Counted from the first letter of the stretch, positions 28,208 through 37,009 are shown. The stretch: 49,426 bases of DNA from Clostridia bacterium (GCA_017451915.1 JAFTNJ010000006.1:1-49426), one strand, 5' to 3'. Translations and numbers: made by a program. Notes: generated from the letters alone by a model not told the origin.

Positions 28208-28284
28208 GTTTTTGCCCCCTTTCTTCGGTGCTACTCTTATCATATCATCATTTCAAGGAAATGTCAATAGCAAAAAGTGTGAAA

Positions 28285-28311
28285 TGTGCAGATTTAGGCA
28301 TGAATTGTGCA
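28285..28311 (+). promoter_or_regulatory. Direct repeats TGTGCA, candidate AraC-type operator
   Basis: TGTGCA occurs at 28285-28290 and again at 28306-28311, exactly 21 bases apart (two helical turns). The second copy abuts the -35 of the lipoprotein promoter. This is the layout expected for a dimer of an AraC-type activator. Binding is inferred. Confidence 0.45.
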
Positions 28312-28340
28312 TTGACTTTTCATTTAATATATAATAAAAT
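28312..28340 (+). promoter_or_regulatory. Promoter of the solute-binding protein operon
   Basis: TTGACT (28312-28317) and TAAAAT (28335-28340) are 17 bases apart. A TATAAT at 28330-28335 overlaps but is badly spaced from any -35, so activator help is plausible. Confidence 0.6.
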
Positions 28341-28375
28341 GGTGGTGAAGAAAATTTTTTTAGAAGAGGTGTTTT

Positions 28376-29860
28376 ATGAAAGCAACGATTATTTCTCGCG
28401 TAATGCTCCTTGTTCTCTGCCTTGCTATGATTGCAGGACTGGCTTCCTGCGGTAACAACGGCGGAACCTCCCTTCCCAGCAACGGAAACGGCAACAACGA
28501 GCAGACCACCACTCCCCCCGTGGCAGAGCTGAGTCCCATTGACACCCTGCCCAACGACGTTACCTACAACTACGAGGACTTTACCATTCTTCTCCGCAAC
28601 GGCTCGGAGCACATCGCCGACATCGCCGTGGAAAAGCTGACCAGCGAATCCTCCTCGGTAGAAAAGGCAGTTTACGAGCGTAACCTGGATATTCAAGAGC
28701 ACTTCCAGGTCAACTTTGTATTCGTCACCACCGCCGTTTCCGATTTTAAGGCAACGGTCAACAAGGCCGTGCAAACGGGTGACCACCTGTACGACGTGAT
28801 CGCCGGAGACGGCAGAACCGTATTTGACGGTGTCATTGCCGGCTACTATGCTGACTGGAACGATCTGGAATACATAGATCTGGACGGCGACTGGTGGAGC
28901 CAGAGCGCACGAAAGGAATGGGCAACCCCTGCCGGCAAGCTCTTTGCCATGAACGGTGACCTTTCCTATATGTCCATTGGTAACAATGCGGCAATGTTCT
29001 TTAACAAGTCGATTCTGAACGATGCCGGTATTACCTCTCCCTACACCCACGCATACGCCAACACCTGGACCATGGAGACCTTTAGTCAAATCGTCAAGCA
29101 GGTGGATGCCAACCTCAACCACGACGACACCAACGCCATTGAAAGTGACTCCTTTGGTTACGCGACCCAGCAATGGCGCGGTCCCATCTACGCTACCTTC
29201 TCTGCCGGCATTGGCTCCCTGGTAAAGAACGGAGACGGCAAATACGAGATCGGCTTCAAGAACGAAACCATCTACAATGTGGTAGATACATACCTGGATC
29301 TGGTATTTGACAGTGACGCCGCCTACTACGGCACCAATCTCTCCAAGATCCGTAACGCCTTTGCCTCCGGCAACGTCGTCTTTACCGATGACAACGTAAA
29401 GTGTGCCGTTTCCTTCAAGGGCTCCGGCATCGACTTTGGTATTGTTCCCATTCCCAAGGCTACCGAGGACGTGGAATACTCCAGCCTGGTAGGCTCGGGC
29501 ACCAACACCTTTGCCGTACTCAAGACGCTGAAGAGCGCAGACCTCTCCCGCGCCTCCCTGATGCTGGAGGCCATGGCTTGCTACGGTCATGAGGACGTTA
29601 TTCCCTACTACTATGACACCATTCTCTCCTATCAGGCAATGCAGGACGAGGATTCTCTGGAAATGCTGAAGATCATTCGTAACGCCGGCTTCTTCGATCT
29701 CGGTCACTACACCACCTTTGGAAGCATTGCCGACATTACCAAGCTCATCATTGACAATCCCGGCACCTACGGCGAGAACATCTACACCGCCATTGCCGTT
29801 TTGGAAGGCAAAACCCTGGCGGAGCTGGAGGTTTGGTACTATCTGGATCAAATGCAGTAA
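28376..29860 (+). CDS. Extracellular solute-binding lipoprotein (ABC-type, sugar-like)
   Basis: The 494-residue protein has a lipoprotein signal (hydrophobic segment then LASC, Cys25), a Gly/Asn/Thr linker, and a bacterial periplasmic-binding fold like family 1 sugar-binding proteins (NVVFTDDNVKCAVSF, IDFGIVPIPKATED, GSGTNTFAVLKTL). It should capture a solute outside the membrane for an ABC importer, but no permease or ATPase gene is nearby, so the partner is elsewhere or the protein acts as a sensor or binder. It is the first gene of an operon with two lipoprotein phosphoesterases (gap 37 bases). The ATG follows AGAAGAGG. The ligand is unknown. Confidence 0.82.
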   Translation: MKATIISRVMLLVLCLAMIAGLASCGNNGGTSLPSNGNGNNEQTTTPPVAELSPIDTLPNDVTYNYEDFTILLRNGSEHIADIAVEKLTSESSSVEKAVYERNLDIQEHFQVNFVFVTTAVSDFKATVNKAVQTGDHLYDVIAGDGRTVFDGVIAGYYADWNDLEYIDLDGDWWSQSARKEWATPAGKLFAMNGDLSYMSIGNNAAMFFNKSILNDAGITSPYTHAYANTWTMETFSQIVKQVDANLNHDDTNAIESDSFGYATQQWRGPIYATFSAGIGSLVKNGDGKYEIGFKNETIYNVVDTYLDLVFDSDAAYYGTNLSKIRNAFASGNVVFTDDNVKCAVSFKGSGIDFGIVPIPKATEDVEYSSLVGSGTNTFAVLKTLKSADLSRASLMLEAMACYGHEDVIPYYYDTILSYQAMQDEDSLEMLKIIRNAGFFDLGHYTTFGSIADITKLIIDNPGTYGENIYTAIAVLEGKTLAELEVWYYLDQMQ

Positions 29861-29897
29861 AGCCACTCCCCTTTAAATTCCGGAAAGGAGAAAAATC

Positions 29898-30998
29898 ATG
29901 ATCCAAAAATGCTGGAAACGCGGACTTGCGCTCTTGTTCGTTCTCGTGTTGTCCTTCTGCGGTTGTCAATCCAACGTTGCACCGCCGAACCAAACGACCG
30001 CTCCGGATGCAACGACCACCACCCCCTCGCCAAATACCACCCAGGAGGACGATCCTATGCCTACCCCCAATTCCCTCATGTGGGAGTACACCACCGATGC
30101 CGACGGCGTGGTGGTGCGTGACCTGACCATCAACACCGCCAAGGGCGGCGATCCTCTGACCATTCTTCAAATCACCGATCTGCACTTTAACTACTGCAAT
30201 CAGCAGGATCTGGACGAAGCCGATCCAGTGATTCTCAGCACTCTGGAAAAGCGCACCTGGCTCAAAGACGGAAAATCGGTGGCCAACACTCTTCGGTGCC
30301 TGGCCTACGCCGAGAACGCCGAGCAGCTGGTTGTGACCGGGGATATTTTGGACTACCTCTCCCACGGCACGATTGAGCTGACCAAAAAGCATTTGTTTGA
30401 TCCCTACCCCGAGCTCCTTGCCTGCCTTGGCAACCACGAGCCGGTACGGCAGATGCAGGGCACGGTGGCCGATACCACCTCCTTTGAATCCCGCATGGAG
30501 CGTCTGCAGGCCATCTGGCCCCACGACATCTACTACGCCTCCAAGGTTTTGGACGAGCGGGTAATGCTGATTCAGTTGGATAACGGCTCCACCGGAGAAT
30601 TTTGGGAGAGCCAGATCGAGCCCTTCCAAAAGGACCTGGCACTGGCACGGGAAAAGGGCTACACCGTTCTTCTCTTTTACCACATTCCCCTTTCCACCGG
30701 CAACGTGGCAGACTACAACAACGTTGCTTTGATGGTAGGCGACAAAAACAACTCCTCCTGGAATTTTTACACCAAGGGCATTGGAAATCTTTCCACCGGT
30801 GCCTCCAAAACGATCTACGACCTCATCGTGAACAACGCGGACATCATTGCCGGTGCCTTCTGCGGTCATAAGCATTCGGATTTCTACACCGAGATCAAGG
30901 CCAAGACCGCCGACGGAGCCGACGCAATCATTCCCCAATACGTTTTGATCGGTGTTCCCTACGGTAAGGGACACGTGCTCAGAATTACCGTGAAATAA
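29898..30998 (+). CDS. Lipoprotein calcineurin-like metallophosphoesterase, copy 1
   Basis: The 366-residue protein has a lipoprotein-type signal ending at about C23 (FCGC), a Thr/Pro linker, then a complete binuclear metallophosphoesterase domain: ITDLHF, VVTGDILDY, GNHEP, FYHIPLS and CGHKHSD supply the Asp, Asn and His ligands. It would remove phosphate from, or cut a phosphodiester in, a substrate outside the cell. The next gene is a close paralogue (almost identical from EFW through the C-terminus). ATG 29898 follows GGAAAGGAG. Substrate unknown; linkage to the solute-binding gene suggests a phosphorylated nutrient. Confidence 0.85.
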   Translation: MIQKCWKRGLALLFVLVLSFCGCQSNVAPPNQTTAPDATTTTPSPNTTQEDDPMPTPNSLMWEYTTDADGVVVRDLTINTAKGGDPLTILQITDLHFNYCNQQDLDEADPVILSTLEKRTWLKDGKSVANTLRCLAYAENAEQLVVTGDILDYLSHGTIELTKKHLFDPYPELLACLGNHEPVRQMQGTVADTTSFESRMERLQAIWPHDIYYASKVLDERVMLIQLDNGSTGEFWESQIEPFQKDLALAREKGYTVLLFYHIPLSTGNVADYNNVALMVGDKNNSSWNFYTKGIGNLSTGASKTIYDLIVNNADIIAGAFCGHKHSDFYTEIKAKTADGADAIIPQYVLIGVPYGKGHVLRITVK

Positions 30999-31015
30999 CG
31001 GAAAGGAAAACGTTT

Positions 31016-32116
31016 ATGCTCCAACGCTATTTCAAACAAGGCGCAAGCCTGTTGCTCCTTCTCTGCCTCCTGCTGACCGGCTGTCAAACCACCACACCGC
31101 CCACAGCACAGACAACGTCCAACGACGTCACCACAGCAGCCCCCCTTCCCAATACGACTCAGGAGGATGACCCTATGCCTACTCCCAATTCCCTGATGTG
31201 GGAATACTCCACCGACGCCAACGGCGTTGTGGTGCGGGACCTGCATCTGTCCAGCCTCAAGGGTGGAGATCCCTTGACCATTTTGCAGCTCTCGGACATT
31301 CACTTCAATTTCGTCAACGATCAGGACCGTACGGAAAACCACGAGCTGGTCATCGGTTCCTATGAAAACCTCAAATTCCTGCGGGACGGCAAGCAGCTTA
31401 CCAACCTGGAAAACTGCTTGAAATACGCCGCCGACGCCGACCAGCTGATGATTACGGGTGACACGCTTTCCTATCTTTCCTACGGAAACATTCAAGCCAT
31501 GTACACCTACGTTTGGGATAAGTACCCCGAGGCGATCATCACCATGGGCAACCACGATCCCCTGCGCTCCTGGAACGGCGCCGTCGATGAATCCGCCACC
31601 CTGGAGGAGCGGCTGAAGCGTCTGGAGGAGCATTGGAAGCACGATATCTATTATTCCTCCAAGGTATTGGACGAGCGTGTGATGCTGATCCAAATGGACA
31701 ACGGAACCACCGGGGAGTTCTGGGAGCACCAGATTGAGCCCTTCCAAAAGGATCTAGCTTTGGCACGGGAAAAGGGATACACCGTGTTGCTGTTCTATCA
31801 CATTCCCCTTTCCACCGGAAACGTGGCAGACTTTAAGAAGCCTGCGTTGATGGTAGGCGACTCCAACACCGCCTCCTGGAACTTCTATACCAAGGGCATT
31901 GGAAATCTTTCCACCGGAGCCTCCAAAACGGTCTATGATCTGATCGTGAATAATGCCGACATCATTGGCGGCACCTTCTGCGGTCACAAGCACTCGGATT
32001 TCTACACCGAGATCAAGGCAAAGACCGCCGACGGAGCCGATGCAATCATTCCTCAGTACACCCTGATGGGGCTCTTCTACGGCAAGGGCCACGTGCTCAA
32101 AATCACCATTGACTAA
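31016..32116 (+). CDS. Lipoprotein calcineurin-like metallophosphoesterase, copy 2
   Basis: A tandem paralogue of the preceding gene with the same length of 366 residues. The lipobox is clearer (LLTGC, C23). Metal motifs are LSDIHF, MITGDTLSY, GNHDP, FYHIPLS and CGHKHSD. The linker shares NTTQEDDPMPTPNSLMWEY with copy 1, while the region at about residues 95-200 differs most, which may mean a different substrate. DNA differences between copies are often at third codon positions, so the duplication is not recent and both copies seem under selection. It lies 17 bases after copy 1 and ends at a strong terminator. Confidence 0.85.
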   Translation: MLQRYFKQGASLLLLLCLLLTGCQTTTPPTAQTTSNDVTTAAPLPNTTQEDDPMPTPNSLMWEYSTDANGVVVRDLHLSSLKGGDPLTILQLSDIHFNFVNDQDRTENHELVIGSYENLKFLRDGKQLTNLENCLKYAADADQLMITGDTLSYLSYGNIQAMYTYVWDKYPEAIITMGNHDPLRSWNGAVDESATLEERLKRLEEHWKHDIYYSSKVLDERVMLIQMDNGTTGEFWEHQIEPFQKDLALAREKGYTVLLFYHIPLSTGNVADFKKPALMVGDSNTASWNFYTKGIGNLSTGASKTVYDLIVNNADIIGGTFCGHKHSDFYTEIKAKTADGADAIIPQYTLMGLFYGKGHVLKITID

Positions 32117-32120
32117 AGAA

Positions 32121-32162
32121 AAAGAAGCCTTACCTGCTCTGCAGGTAAGGCTTCTTTTTTAT
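32121..32162. terminator. Terminator between the phosphoesterase operon and rluD
   Basis: A perfect 17-base stem (32121-32137 with 32141-32157), loop TCT, followed by TTTATT on the right. A weaker T-rich stretch on the left serves the convergent rluD operon. Confidence 0.88.
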
Positions 32163-33145
32163 TACTCGGCTCCAAATAACAGTGCCTTAACCCGTGCCAG
32201 ATCCTCCGGCAGGGGGCAGGTAAAGGTCATGGTCTCTTTGGTGCGGGGATGCACAAAGGAGATCTCTCCCGCGTGCAAGCATTGTCCGCAGATCAGCGCG
32301 CGGTGTTTGGCCTCAAACCGCGTGCCGTTGCCGCCGTAAAGCGCATCCCCCAGGAGAGGATGCCCCACCGAGGCGCAATGCACACGAATCTGGTGTGTCC
32401 GTCCGGTTTCCAGCTCACAGCGAAGCCAGGTAAAGCAATTCCCCTCGGCCTCGGCGCGTCCCAGCACCTGCCAATGGGTCACGGCCTCTCGGGCCGTCAG
32501 ATCGGGATTGCGAATCACCGCCATCTTCTTGCGATCCACGGGATGCCGTCCGATGGGGGCGTCAATCGTGCCGCGTTCCTCCCGAAAGTTTCCCACGGCA
32601 ATGGCCTGGTAGATACGGTTGATGCGGTGTCCCTTCAGCTGCTCCGCCAGGAACAGATGAGCCTCGTCGTTTTTGGCCACCACCAAGAGTCCGCTGGTCT
32701 CCTTATCGATGCGGTGGACGATCCCGGGACGGATCACACCACCAATGCCCGAAAGGCTACCTCCGCAATGGTACAGCAGTGCGTTGACCAGGGTCCCGTC
32801 GGGATTCCCGGGGGCGGGATGGACCACCATGCCCACGGGCTTGTTGATCACGATCAGATCCTCGTCCTCGTACACCACGTCCAGGGGAATATTTTGCGGC
32901 AGGATCTCGCTGACCTCGGGCTCCGGCAACGTGATGGTCACCGCATCCCCAACCCGCAGACGGTAGTTCTTGGCCACGCTTTTTTCATTCACCAGAATGC
33001 TTCCCGTCTCAATCAAGCGGGAAACGGCAGAGCGAGTCAACCCTGCCTGCGCGGCGGCATACTGATCCAGGCGATTGCCTGCATCCTCGGCCGTTACACA
33101 CACCGCAAGGGACTCGCCCAAAGCCTCCATGCCCTCAATCTTCAT
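32162..33145 (-). CDS. rluD: RluD-family 23S rRNA pseudouridine synthase
   Basis: The 327-residue protein has an N-terminal S4 RNA-binding domain (about residues 15-70, RLDQYAAAQAGLTRSAVSRL) and the RluA/RluD catalytic domain, with catalytic Asp in PGIVHRIDKETSGLLVVAK and the closing motif ELETGRTHQIRVH. It isomerises uridines in 23S rRNA; the RluD target sites (helix 69) are assumed. The start is ATG 33145, nine bases after GGAGG. It overlaps the end of lspA by 11 bases, a common pairing in Firmicutes. Confidence 0.9.
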   Translation of the reverse strand: MKIEGMEALGESLAVCVTAEDAGNRLDQYAAAQAGLTRSAVSRLIETGSILVNEKSVAKNYRLRVGDAVTITLPEPEVSEILPQNIPLDVVYEDEDLIVINKPVGMVVHPAPGNPDGTLVNALLYHCGGSLSGIGGVIRPGIVHRIDKETSGLLVVAKNDEAHLFLAEQLKGHRINRIYQAIAVGNFREERGTIDAPIGRHPVDRKKMAVIRNPDLTAREAVTHWQVLGRAEAEGNCFTWLRCELETGRTHQIRVHCASVGHPLLGDALYGGNGTRFEAKHRALICGQCLHAGEISFVHPRTKETMTFTCPLPEDLARVKALLFGAE

Positions 33146-33653
33146 TCTGCGTTTCCTCCGCCGAAGCATCGGCGTTCGCAAAGGGTACCTTTTTGGGTGC
33201 CCGCATTTCTTTGACGGTATCGGCAATGAGATACCCCATCAACAGAAACGCTCCTACGGTAACAAAGGAATCCGCCACGTTAAACACCGCAAAATTGATC
33301 AGGGTAAAGTCAATAAAATCGATAACGTAGCCAAGAGCCACCCGATCGATCATATTGCCGATCCCGCCGCCAATGATCATGGCAAGGGAGATCTGCACCA
33401 GTCGGTTTTTGGGACAGAAGCGGAACAAATAGACCGTAAGTCCAATAATAGCTACCGTGGAAATGATCATAAAGACCCAGCGGTGGTTGCTCAGCATACC
33501 AAACGCAGCCCCCTCGTTCTTTACAAAGGTAAAATGCAACACGTCCTCCCACAGAGGAAAGGAGGGCTGCCCCTGCAAAAAGACGACGGCCAACCATTTG
33601 GTCAGTTGATCCAGAACAATCGATCCAGCGATAATTGCAATGAGTAGAATCAT
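33135..33653 (-). CDS. lspA: Lipoprotein signal peptidase (signal peptidase II)
   Basis: LspA (172 residues) cuts the signal peptide of prolipoproteins after lipid attachment, and so processes the three lipoproteins encoded at 28376-32116. Four membrane helices are visible. The conserved motifs are VLDQLTKW, KNEGAAFG, the catalytic Asp in GGGIGNMIDR and the second in FNVADS. The Ala/Glu-rich cytoplasmic tail is somewhat long. Start ATG 33653 follows GAAAGGA. It lies between ileS and rluD on the same strand. Confidence 0.95.
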   Translation of the reverse strand: MILLIAIIAGSIVLDQLTKWLAVVFLQGQPSFPLWEDVLHFTFVKNEGAAFGMLSNHRWVFMIISTVAIIGLTVYLFRFCPKNRLVQISLAMIIGGGIGNMIDRVALGYVIDFIDFTLINFAVFNVADSFVTVGAFLLMGYLIADTVKEMRAPKKVPFANADASAEETQNED

Positions 33654-33712
33654 AGGGTTCCTTTCTGTAAAAACATACACAAGCCTCCCCGATCAATGGT
33701 TGAGGAGGGAAC

Positions 33713-33740
33713 GGGAAGAGCCCCCGCAGGTGCTCTTCCC
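33713..33740. other. Hairpin between ileS and lspA with its T-tract on the opposite strand
   Basis: Arms GGGAAGAGC and GCTCTTCCC (9 bases) enclose a 10-base loop. On the plus strand the hairpin is followed by TACTTTTTTCTTTTTT, so it looks like a terminator for rightward transcripts, yet the genes on both sides run leftward. For ileS itself no T-tract follows. Confidence 0.5.
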
Positions 33741-33754
33741 TACTTTTTTCTTTT

Positions 33755-36550
33755 TTATGCTTCCAGGATGCTCTTGCAACGGTCGCAGAGGAAGCCACCG
33801 TCGGCATCGTGCGTTCCCTTGGTGGAGTAGCTCCAGCAGCGGTCACACTTGCAACCGTCGGCAGGGGCAACCAGCACGGCCAGGCGCTGATCCTCGCTCA
33901 CGTGGGCACCTGCGGGAGCCTCGCTCTCCTCCAGGGCAACACCCGAAACAATGAATACCGTGGAAAGATCCTTGCCAAAGGACTTCAGCAATGCAAGAAC
34001 CTCGGCATCCTTGGTGTACAGAGTGATCTTGGCCTCCAGAGACTTGCCCACCAGCTTCTCGGCGCGGGCCAGCTCCAGCGTCTTCATCACATCGTCACGC
34101 AGATCAAAGAGCTTGTTCCATTTTTCCATGACATCGGCAAAGGTCAAAGCCTCGTCGTAGGCAGGCATGGTGTTCAGGAAGACGCTGCGAACATCCTCGT
34201 TGGCGGCATGGGGCATCGACTTCCAGATCTCCTCGGCGGTAAAGCAGAGGATGGGAGCCACCAGACGGGTCAGCATGGACAGCACGGTGTACATGGCCGT
34301 TTGACCGGCGCGACGGGACAGTCCGGTCTTGCCCTCGGTGTACAAACGATCCTTGGTGATATCCACGTAGAGCTTGGACAGATCGTTGGTGCAGAAATTA
34401 TTGATTGCCTGGTAGGCGATATGGAACTCGTAATCCTCGTAAGCCTGACGGCAGATCTTGGTCAGATCGTTGGTGCGGGCGATGACCCACTTGTCGATCT
34501 GCTGAAGATCGTCCACGGCCACGGCATCGGTATCGGGGTTAAAGTCACCCAGATTTGCCAGCAGAATACGGGCGGTATTACGGATCTTACGGTAGACCTC
34601 GGAAAGCTGACGGAAGATGGCATCGGAGCAACGAACGTCCACGTGGTAATCGCAGGAAGCGGCCCACAGACGAACGATATCCGAACCGTACTTCTTAATC
34701 ATTTCCTCGGGATCTACGCCGTTACCAAGAGACTTGTGCATAGCTCTTCCCTCGCCGTCCACGACCCAACCGTGGGTCAGAACCTGCTTGAAGGGAGCAC
34801 CGCGATCCAGCGCACCCACGGAGGTCAGGAGAGAGGACTGGAACCAGCCGCGGTACTGATCCGCGCCTTCCAGATAAACGTCGGCGGGCCAGAGATCGGG
34901 AGTGCGGTACATCAAAGAAGCATAGTGGGTAGAACCGGAGTCAAACCAGCAATCCAGAGTGTCCTTCTCCTTGGTAAAGGTCTTGCCGCCGCAATGAGGA
35001 CAGGTCAACCCTTGGGGAATCAGCTCCATGGCTTCCTTTTCGAACCAGATATTGGAGCCGTGCTCGTCAAAGAGCGCGGAGATCTTCTCAATGGATTCGG
35101 GCGTGGACACGGGCTTTTCGCACTCGGTGCAGTAGAATACGGGAATGGGCAGACCCCAACGGCGCTGACGGGAGATACACCAATCCGAGCGCTCGCGGAT
35201 CATAGATTCCATACGGTCTCCGCCCCACGCGGGGAACCACTGTACGTTCTCAATCGCCTTGACCGCCTGATCCTTAAAGGATTCCACGGAGCAGAACCAC
35301 TGGGGAGTAGCGCGGAAGATAACCGGCTTCTTGCAACGGTCATGGTGGGGATAGGAGTGCAGGATCTCCTCGGAGGCAAAGAGCATTCCGCTCTCGGCCA
35401 TGTCGGCCTTGATGACGGGATTGGATTCCTCGGTCTTCATGCCGGCGTACTTTCCGGCATAGTCGGTGTGACGGCCGTAGTCGTCCACGGGAACCACCAG
35501 ATCCATGCCGTAGCGCATACAGGTCTGGTAGTCGTCGGCACCAAATCCGGGAGCGGTGTGTACGCAACCGGTACCCGAATCCATGGTAACGTACTCGGCG
35601 TTCACCAGGCGGGAGGTCTTATCCAGGAAGGGATGCTGTGCCAACATATTTTCGAAGAACTGACCGGGATAGGTGGCCAGAATTTCGTAGTTCTCAAATC
35701 CGCCCATCTTCATGGTCTTCTCGGTAAGAGCCTCGGCCATAATGTAGGTCTCGCCGTTCTCTGCCTTCACCAGCACGTAGCTGTCGCGGGGGTGCAGGCA
35801 GATCGCCATATTACCGGGCAAAGTCCAGATGGTGGTGGTCCAAATGACGAAGAAGGTTTTGCTGAGATCAAACTCGCCCAGCTTGCCCAGATCGTCGTGC
35901 ATGGGGAATTTTACGTAAACCGAGGTACAGGGATCGTCCTTGTACTCGATGTCAGCCTCTGCCACGGCGGTGGCGCAGAAGGGACACCAGGTAACCGGCT
36001 TGAGGCCCTTATAGATATAGCCCTTATCAAACATCCGGCCAAAGATCTTTACCTCTTGACCCTCGAAGTGACGGTCCATGGTGCGGTAAGGATGCGCCCA
36101 ATCGCCCATCACGCCCAGACGCTTAAATCCTACCATCTGCTTTTGAATGAAGTCCTCGGCAAACTCCTCGCAAGCCTTGCGGAACTCGGGAACCGACATT
36201 TCCTTGTTCAGCTTCTTCTTGGAATTCTCAATGGCGCGCTCGATGGGAAGGCCGTGGTTATCCCAACCGGGAACGTAGGGGGTATAGTGCCCCATCATTG
36301 CCTGGGAGCGGACGATGAAATCCTTAAGGGTCTTGTTCAGAGCGTGACCCATGTGAATGTAGCCATTGGAAAAGGGAGGGCCGTCGTGGAGGATGAAGGG
36401 CGTTTTATCCTTGTTCTTCTCCAGCACAGCGCCATAAAGATCAATGCTTTCCCAATACTTCAGGGTATCGGGCTCACGCTGGGGCAGATTTGCCCGCATG
36501 GGGAACTCGGTAGTAGGAAGATTTAACGTGCTTGTGTAATCCTTTGCCAT
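33755..36550 (-). CDS. ileS: Isoleucyl-tRNA synthetase
   Basis: IleRS (931 residues) charges tRNA-Ile and edits mischarged valine. The class I HIGH motif appears as PPFSNGYIHMGHA (near residue 57). The KMSKS loop is AMHKSLGN, so its Met-Ser is replaced, a variant I believe is also found in other Clostridia. The editing domain lies at about 190-390, and the C-terminal zinc knuckle is CDRCWSY with CDRC. Length fits the bacterial type. Start ATG 36550 has AGGAG 11 bases upstream, a little far. Expression is governed by the T-box leader directly upstream. Confidence 0.95.
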   Translation of the reverse strand: MAKDYTSTLNLPTTEFPMRANLPQREPDTLKYWESIDLYGAVLEKNKDKTPFILHDGPPFSNGYIHMGHALNKTLKDFIVRSQAMMGHYTPYVPGWDNHGLPIERAIENSKKKLNKEMSVPEFRKACEEFAEDFIQKQMVGFKRLGVMGDWAHPYRTMDRHFEGQEVKIFGRMFDKGYIYKGLKPVTWCPFCATAVAEADIEYKDDPCTSVYVKFPMHDDLGKLGEFDLSKTFFVIWTTTIWTLPGNMAICLHPRDSYVLVKAENGETYIMAEALTEKTMKMGGFENYEILATYPGQFFENMLAQHPFLDKTSRLVNAEYVTMDSGTGCVHTAPGFGADDYQTCMRYGMDLVVPVDDYGRHTDYAGKYAGMKTEESNPVIKADMAESGMLFASEEILHSYPHHDRCKKPVIFRATPQWFCSVESFKDQAVKAIENVQWFPAWGGDRMESMIRERSDWCISRQRRWGLPIPVFYCTECEKPVSTPESIEKISALFDEHGSNIWFEKEAMELIPQGLTCPHCGGKTFTKEKDTLDCWFDSGSTHYASLMYRTPDLWPADVYLEGADQYRGWFQSSLLTSVGALDRGAPFKQVLTHGWVVDGEGRAMHKSLGNGVDPEEMIKKYGSDIVRLWAASCDYHVDVRCSDAIFRQLSEVYRKIRNTARILLANLGDFNPDTDAVAVDDLQQIDKWVIARTNDLTKICRQAYEDYEFHIAYQAINNFCTNDLSKLYVDITKDRLYTEGKTGLSRRAGQTAMYTVLSMLTRLVAPILCFTAEEIWKSMPHAANEDVRSVFLNTMPAYDEALTFADVMEKWNKLFDLRDDVMKTLELARAEKLVGKSLEAKITLYTKDAEVLALLKSFGKDLSTVFIVSGVALEESEAPAGAHVSEDQRLAVLVAPADGCKCDRCWSYSTKGTHDADGGFLCDRCKSILEA

Positions 36551-36602
36551 GTTCTTTTTTACTCCTGTCTTTGTAATAAAATTCTTTGTAAGAGTGCCGT
36601 GT

Positions 36603-36896
36603 GACAAAACAAAAAACGCCCCACAGCATAAGCTATGAGACGGAAAGATCCGCGGTACCACTCATATTCACGCGCATAGCGCGTGCCCTTTCTTCGGAGG
36701 CGCCACCCGGGGCGGAAAGACTCCTATGCTTTAACGCAGCCATACGGACGCGCCTACTCAAAGCCGGGGCTTTTTTGGGGCGTCAACTCGGAAGGGATCC
36801 CGCTGAAAAAGTACCAACTACCCGCTTCCACCAACCGCGGGCTCTCTGTAAGCCTTCCCTTTTCGGAGTTCTTCGTCAACGTTTTTCAACTATAAT
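36603..36896 (-). promoter_or_regulatory. T-box riboswitch, isoleucine-specific, controlling ileS
   Basis: Reading leftward, the leader has a stem I region (AGAGAG, then GGTGGAAGC), a likely specifier ATC (36798-36796, isoleucine) flanked by GGG and CCCTTCC, and the T-box GAGTGGTACCGCGG (36663-36650). The variable T after TGG pairs with the discriminator A of tRNA-Ile. A T-run (GGGGCGTTTTTTG, ending about 36607) closes the leader. Uncharged tRNA-Ile should stabilise the antiterminator and allow ileS transcription. Exact terminator pairing was not resolved by eye. Confidence 0.88.
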
Positions 36897-36925
36897 AGTA
36901 TATCATAACTTTCAACCTTTGTCAA
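36897..36925 (-). promoter_or_regulatory. Sigma-A promoter of the ileS T-box transcript
   Basis: On the minus strand TTGACA (36925-36920) and TATACT (36902-36897) with a 17-base spacer. Confidence 0.85.
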
Positions 36926-36982
36926 TAGGTTTTCCAAGGATTTTTCCGGGGGAGCGGCAGGAAAGTCCACTCCCCCTTGCTT

Positions 36983-37009
36983 TAAAAAACGTCATTGAAT
37001 TCCGACGTT
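36983..37009 (-). terminator. Possible terminator after the coiled-coil gene
   Basis: On the minus strand a 6-base stem GAACGTC/GACGTT (37009-37004 with 36994-36989) around the stop codon is followed by TTTTTTAAA. The stem is short. A separate 7-base GGGGGAG/CTCCCCC hairpin (36948-36976) lies between it and the ileS promoter. Confidence 0.4.

Noticed and set aside
33809-36526. 905-codon open frame antisense to ileS
   Set aside because: Shadow of the synthetase gene; no promoter or binding site and no domain pattern.
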